The position numbers and the translations under genes are program-made. The notes below the pieces were generated by a model. It was given only the letters and a program-made list of their open reading frames with translations. It was not told where the DNA came from and ran no database searches. Below, piece by piece: positions 61,598 through 64,000 of a stretch of DNA of 64,000 nt. The stretch spans positions 49,364 to 113,363 of the forward strand of contig CAVWFB010000006.1 in assembly GCA_963754265.1 (NCBI GenBank). The letters are read 5' to 3'. How positions within the stretch are numbered: position 1 is the first letter of the stretch; every line of letters begins with the position of its first letter. The DNA comes from AC-32 sp963754265. GTDB lineage: Bacteria; Actinomycetota; Thermoleophilia; Gaiellales; Gaiellaceae.

Positions 61598-61999
61598 TCA
61601 GGGTGCGACGTCACGCACTGTCTCGGTCAGCTCCCAGCGATGGCCGGCCGGGTCCTCCAGCACACCGGATCGCTCGCCGTACTCCCAGGTCCTCGGCTCC
61701 TCGACGACCTGCGCCCCCTGGTCACGGGCGCGAGCCAATGCCACATCCACGTCCGCCACGCGCACCTTGACGAGATGCGTCCACCCGCCGCCGCCCGGGG
61801 CGACCCGCTCGGAACCGACGTCGGCGACCACAACGGCACCGTCCAGCCCGACGCCCAGCTGAGCACGGTGCGTTTCACCGATTCGCACCCGCTCCTCAAA
61901 GCCAAATGCCGTCTCAAGCCACGCCACTGCTGCCCGCACATCGGGATAGACGAGCACCGGAGTCACGGTGGCAGGCGGCGCCGAGCGATTTGTCTGCAT
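61598..61999 (-). CDS. VOC family protein
   Basis: 133 residues: PVLVYPDVRAAVAWLETAFGFEE, VKVRVADVDVALARARDQGA and VLEDPAGHRWELTETV, a one-domain VOC protein of the bleomycin-resistance-like type. Gene lies between repeat copies 1 and 2. Confidence 0.9.
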   Translation of the reverse strand: MQTNRSAPPATVTPVLVYPDVRAAVAWLETAFGFEERVRIGETHRAQLGVGLDGAVVVADVGSERVAPGGGGWTHLVKVRVADVDVALARARDQGAQVVEEPRTWEYGERSGVLEDPAGHRWELTETVRDVAP

Positions 62000-62030
62000 G
62001 GCGGAGACCCTACCCGCATGCTCTCTGGGG

Positions 62031-62052
62031 ACATTGCTGAACGCTGGCCCAG
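62031..62052 (+). repeat. Intergenic repeat copy 2
   Basis: ACATTGCTGAACGCTGGCCC plus AG, preceded by GGGG. Upstream of one VOC gene and just after the stop of the next on the minus strand. Confidence 0.8.
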
Positions 62053-62059
62053 GCGAGCG

Positions 62060-62461
62060 TCAGGCGGCTGGCAGCTGGCGGTCCCCGTGGAAGACCGCTT
62101 CGACGTTGTTCCCGTCCGGGTCAATGACGAATGCTGCGTAATACCCGGCGTGGTAATGCGGGCGAAGACCCGGCGCGCCGTTGTCGCGGCCACCGGCTTC
62201 GACAGCGGCGCGGTGGAACCTGTCAACGGTGGCTCGGTCGGCTGCGGAGAAGGCCACATGAACGGGAGCGGCCGGAGGTTCCCCTTCCCCGATCCAGAAA
62301 TCTCCACCGCCCTCGATGGCGAACCCGGGCCCCTGCGAGCTCTCCACTACCTTCACTCCGAACGGCTCAAGGGCCTGCTCGTAGAAGGTGCGGCTGCGTC
62401 TCAGGTCACGTACTCGCAGGGCCAAGTGGTCGATGAGGGGAAGCGTCACGGGCAGCGACAC
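62060..62461 (-). CDS. VOC family protein
   Basis: 133 residues: LIDHLALRVRDLRRSRTFYEQAL, FHRAAVEAGGRDNG and AAFVIDPDGNNVEAV. GTG 62461 is chosen because a TAAGAT box (62474-62469) precedes it by 7 nt; a longer frame would begin inside repeat copy 3. Confidence 0.9.
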   Translation of the reverse strand: MSLPVTLPLIDHLALRVRDLRRSRTFYEQALEPFGVKVVESSQGPGFAIEGGGDFWIGEGEPPAAPVHVAFSAADRATVDRFHRAAVEAGGRDNGAPGLRPHYHAGYYAAFVIDPDGNNVEAVFHGDRQLPAA

Positions 62462-62493
62462 GCTTTCTATCTTAAGAGCGCGATCTCCGGGGA

Positions 62494-62515
62494 ACATTCC
62501 TGAACGCTGGGGCAC
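62494..62515 (+). repeat. Intergenic repeat copy 3
   Basis: ACATTCCTGAACGCTGGGGC plus AC, preceded by GGGGA. Sits in the divergent gap between a VOC and a GNAT gene. Confidence 0.78.
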
Positions 62516-62546
62516 GCGAAGGTGCGGCGAGTGCGACCATGTGCGC

Positions 62547-63062
62547 GTGATCGTCAGACCACAGGAGCCGTGCGACTACGAAGCAGCGAAGGTTGTCTAC
62601 GCAGAAGCGTTCAAGCGACAAGATCACGGCGATCGTGTGCCACCCGAGGTGGGAATCTTTGCCGCACTTTGGGAGGCGAAGGACGTGATTGATGAGCTGT
62701 CGTTTACTGCGCTGGCTCAGAACGCGGTTGTCGGTCATGTGACCGCAAGTCGCGCGAAGGTCGGTTTCGACTCCGTGGTCGCAGTGGGTCCGATCGGCGT
62801 CCTTCCCGACCACCAAGCGAAAGGGATCGGAAGCGCCCTAATGAACGCGCTTCTCAGCGCCGCGGACGCGCAGGATGTCCCTTTGGTCGTCCTGCTCGGG
62901 TCTCCCCAGTACTCCGGCCGCTTCGGGTTCCGTCCAGCCGTGGAACTTGGTGTGATGCCGCCGGAGCCAAAGTGGGGCAGCGCCTTCCAAGCTCGACCTC
63001 TACGCGCGTACACGCCGTCAGTCGCCGGACCATTCGAGTACGCACCCGCGTTCTCGTCCTAG
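62547..63062 (+). CDS. GNAT N-acetyltransferase
   Basis: About 171 residues: PIGVLPDHQAKGIGSALMNALLSA contains the acetyl-CoA loop (QAKGIG), VPLVVLLGSPQYSGRFGFRPA the end strand. Similar to YhbS-type acetyltransferases. GTG 62541 is an alternative start. Confidence 0.9.
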   Translation: MIVRPQEPCDYEAAKVVYAEAFKRQDHGDRVPPEVGIFAALWEAKDVIDELSFTALAQNAVVGHVTASRAKVGFDSVVAVGPIGVLPDHQAKGIGSALMNALLSAADAQDVPLVVLLGSPQYSGRFGFRPAVELGVMPPEPKWGSAFQARPLRAYTPSVAGPFEYAPAFSS

Positions 63063-63075
63063 GTCAGGTCAGGCG

Positions 63076-63097
63076 TCATTCCTGAACGCTGGCTCAG
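63076..63097 (+). repeat. Intergenic repeat copy 4
   Basis: TCATTCCTGAACGCTGGCTC plus AG, 13 bases after the first GNAT stop. Confidence 0.8.
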
Positions 63098-63137
63098 CCG
63101 AGTGCTTTGAGGGCTGGCGGGCTAGGCTGAGTTGGTA

Positions 63138-63704
63138 GTGGGGTCGGGGTACACGATCAAGGCTCTCGATGAGTCGAGCTGGGATGCGTTCGCCAGGCTG
63201 GTCGAGGCGAATAACGGCGTCTTCGGGGGTTGTTGGTGCATGGGCTTTCATCCGGATGACAGCCGCGAGCCGGCGTTGAACCGGGAACGCAAGCTCGCAC
63301 GGGTGCGGGCAGGCAGGGCGCATGCGGCCCTTGTGTTCGATGGCGACGACTGTGTGGGTTGGTGCCAGTTCGGCGCGCCGGACGAGGTGCCGAAGATCAA
63401 GAACCGGGCTGCCTACGAGAAGAGCCTCACGACCTTGCCGGACTGGCGGATCGCCTGCAACTTCGTCGGCAAGGGGCACCGGCGCCAGGGCGTCGCCACG
63501 GCGGCGCTCGCGGGGGCGCTCGATCTGATCGCACGTCTCGGCGGCGGCAAGGTAGAGGGCTATCCCGAAGCCGCGGGTTCGGTTCCTGCCGGCTTCCTCT
63601 TCAACGGCGCCCTGTCGACCTACGAGAAGCTGGGATTCGTCCGCGACCGCAAGATCGGCAAGCACCGCTGGGTCGTCACCAAGGTCGTCGAGCCAACGTC
63701 GTAG
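63138..63704 (+). CDS. GNAT N-acetyltransferase
   Basis: 188 residues: GGCWCMGFHPDD, DDCVGWCQFGAP and FVGKGHRRQGVATAALAGAL (acetyl-CoA loop), STYEKLGFVRDRKI. A distinct GNAT group with Cys-rich N-terminal strand. GTG 63138 has a TAGGCT box 9 nt upstream; TTG 63132 is an alternative. Confidence 0.9.
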   Translation: MGSGYTIKALDESSWDAFARLVEANNGVFGGCWCMGFHPDDSREPALNRERKLARVRAGRAHAALVFDGDDCVGWCQFGAPDEVPKIKNRAAYEKSLTTLPDWRIACNFVGKGHRRQGVATAALAGALDLIARLGGGKVEGYPEAAGSVPAGFLFNGALSTYEKLGFVRDRKIGKHRWVVTKVVEPTS

Positions 63705-63726
63705 GCGACCTCGCGACGCTCAGGGG

Positions 63727-63748
63727 TCATTCCGGAACGCTGGCCCAG
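63727..63748 (+). repeat. Intergenic repeat copy 5
   Basis: TCATTCCGGAACGCTGGCCC plus AG, preceded by GGGG. Downstream bases add CCAGCG, giving a 6-bp CGCTGG/CCAGCG stem in this copy. Confidence 0.8.
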
Positions 63749-63801
63749 TCCAGCGCGCTCGCGCCCGAGCGGCGTTGATACGCGTCGGCGCTGGCGCTCC
63801 G

Positions 63802-64000
63802 CTATGCGCCTGTGAACCGATACTCAGTCTGCCAGGCGTCCTTCGAGTCGGTGTGGGCGGTCCAGAAAGAGCTCCGCGATGTTGTCCGGATCGAAGTCCG
63901 TCCCTGGCTTGACGGTACCGGCGATCGTGACGGTCGCGGCGTCGATGCCGTTCTCCCGGACACCGGCGGCAATCAGCGTCTGCGCCGAGCGCAGGGCGGC
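63802..64000 (-). CDS. SDR-family oxidoreductase C-terminus (partial, frameshifted)
   Basis: Entering from the window edge the minus strand reads TVTIAGTVKPGTDFDPDNIAELFLDR, the C-terminal part of an SDR. A +1 shift near 63855-63865 then gives HTDSKDAWQTEYRFTGA before TAG 63804. The rest lies beyond the window. Confidence 0.7.

Noticed and set aside
61531..63748. Interpretation of the repeats as integron attC sites
   Set aside because: No R/L box pairs of attC type, copies are about 22 bp rather than 57-141, gene orientation is mixed and there is no integrase in view.
61531..63748. Interpretation of the repeats as a CRISPR array
   Set aside because: Spacing is 460-650 bp with genes between, and there are no cas genes.
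1..64000. tRNA, rRNA and riboswitch genes
   Set aside because: I looked for T-arm motifs such as GGTTCGAATCC, rRNA-like tracts and known riboswitch cores and saw none that held up.

Overview
High-GC actinobacterial chromosome, most likely class Thermoleophilia (Solirubrobacterales/Gaiellales type). This is inferred from the base composition, two F420-type PPOX proteins, a RpoD-like primary sigma factor, GTG and TTG starts, many starts preceded at 6-9 nt by a TANNNT -10 box (leaderless mRNAs), and a subtilase with a pentapeptide-repeat tail. I see no rRNA, tRNA, CRISPR, IS element or phage gene. The sequence carries many one-base frameshifts (about 25), mostly net +1, that split otherwise well-conserved proteins, so an uncorrected assembly is likely.

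Region by region. 1-5.8 kb: end of an epimerase gene, a secreted subtilase, a kynureninase-like enzyme, and a minus-strand DUF72 / nucleotidyltransferase / PIG-L deacetylase run. 5.8-12 kb: ThyX, an SDR/ECF sigma/anti-sigma unit, two divergent Fe/Mn superoxide dismutases, PlsY and FolE2. 12-18.4 kb: a reduced histidine kinase coupled to an FMN-dependent hydroxyacid dehydrogenase, an alpha/beta hydrolase, an Fpg/Nei glycosylase, asparaginase II and the primary sigma factor. 18.5-31 kb: membrane glycosyltransferase, AraC/VOC pair, MMPL transporter, class III aminotransferase, methyltransferase, and an MFS pump with a divergent HxlR regulator. 31-34 kb: a zinc locus with a Zur-like regulator divergent from znuABC across a perfect palindrome. 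34-38 kb: NDH-2 and small housekeeping genes.

38-53.6 kb is the most coherent accessory block. A plus-strand, translationally coupled operon holds a beta-hydroxyacid dehydrogenase, an M24-fold protein lacking two usual metal ligands, a bicupin, a 2-oxoacid dehydrogenase complex (E1alpha, E2, E1beta) and an XRE-cupin regulator. Next to it are a minus-strand sugar-type ABC importer and a divergent plus-strand amidohydrolase-SDR-MFS unit that starts with a leaderless leader ORF. Together these look like one uptake-and-catabolism system whose substrate I cannot name.

53.6-64 kb holds small stress and modification genes: DUF389, ArsR/DUF1801/SRPBCC, an AlkA-like glycosylase downstream of an SDR fragment, COG4280, an alpha/beta hydrolase, a creatininase-like protein, two VOC proteins and two GNATs. 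In 61.5-63.7 kb, five successive intergenic gaps each carry one copy of a 22-bp directly oriented repeat. The window ends inside an SDR gene.
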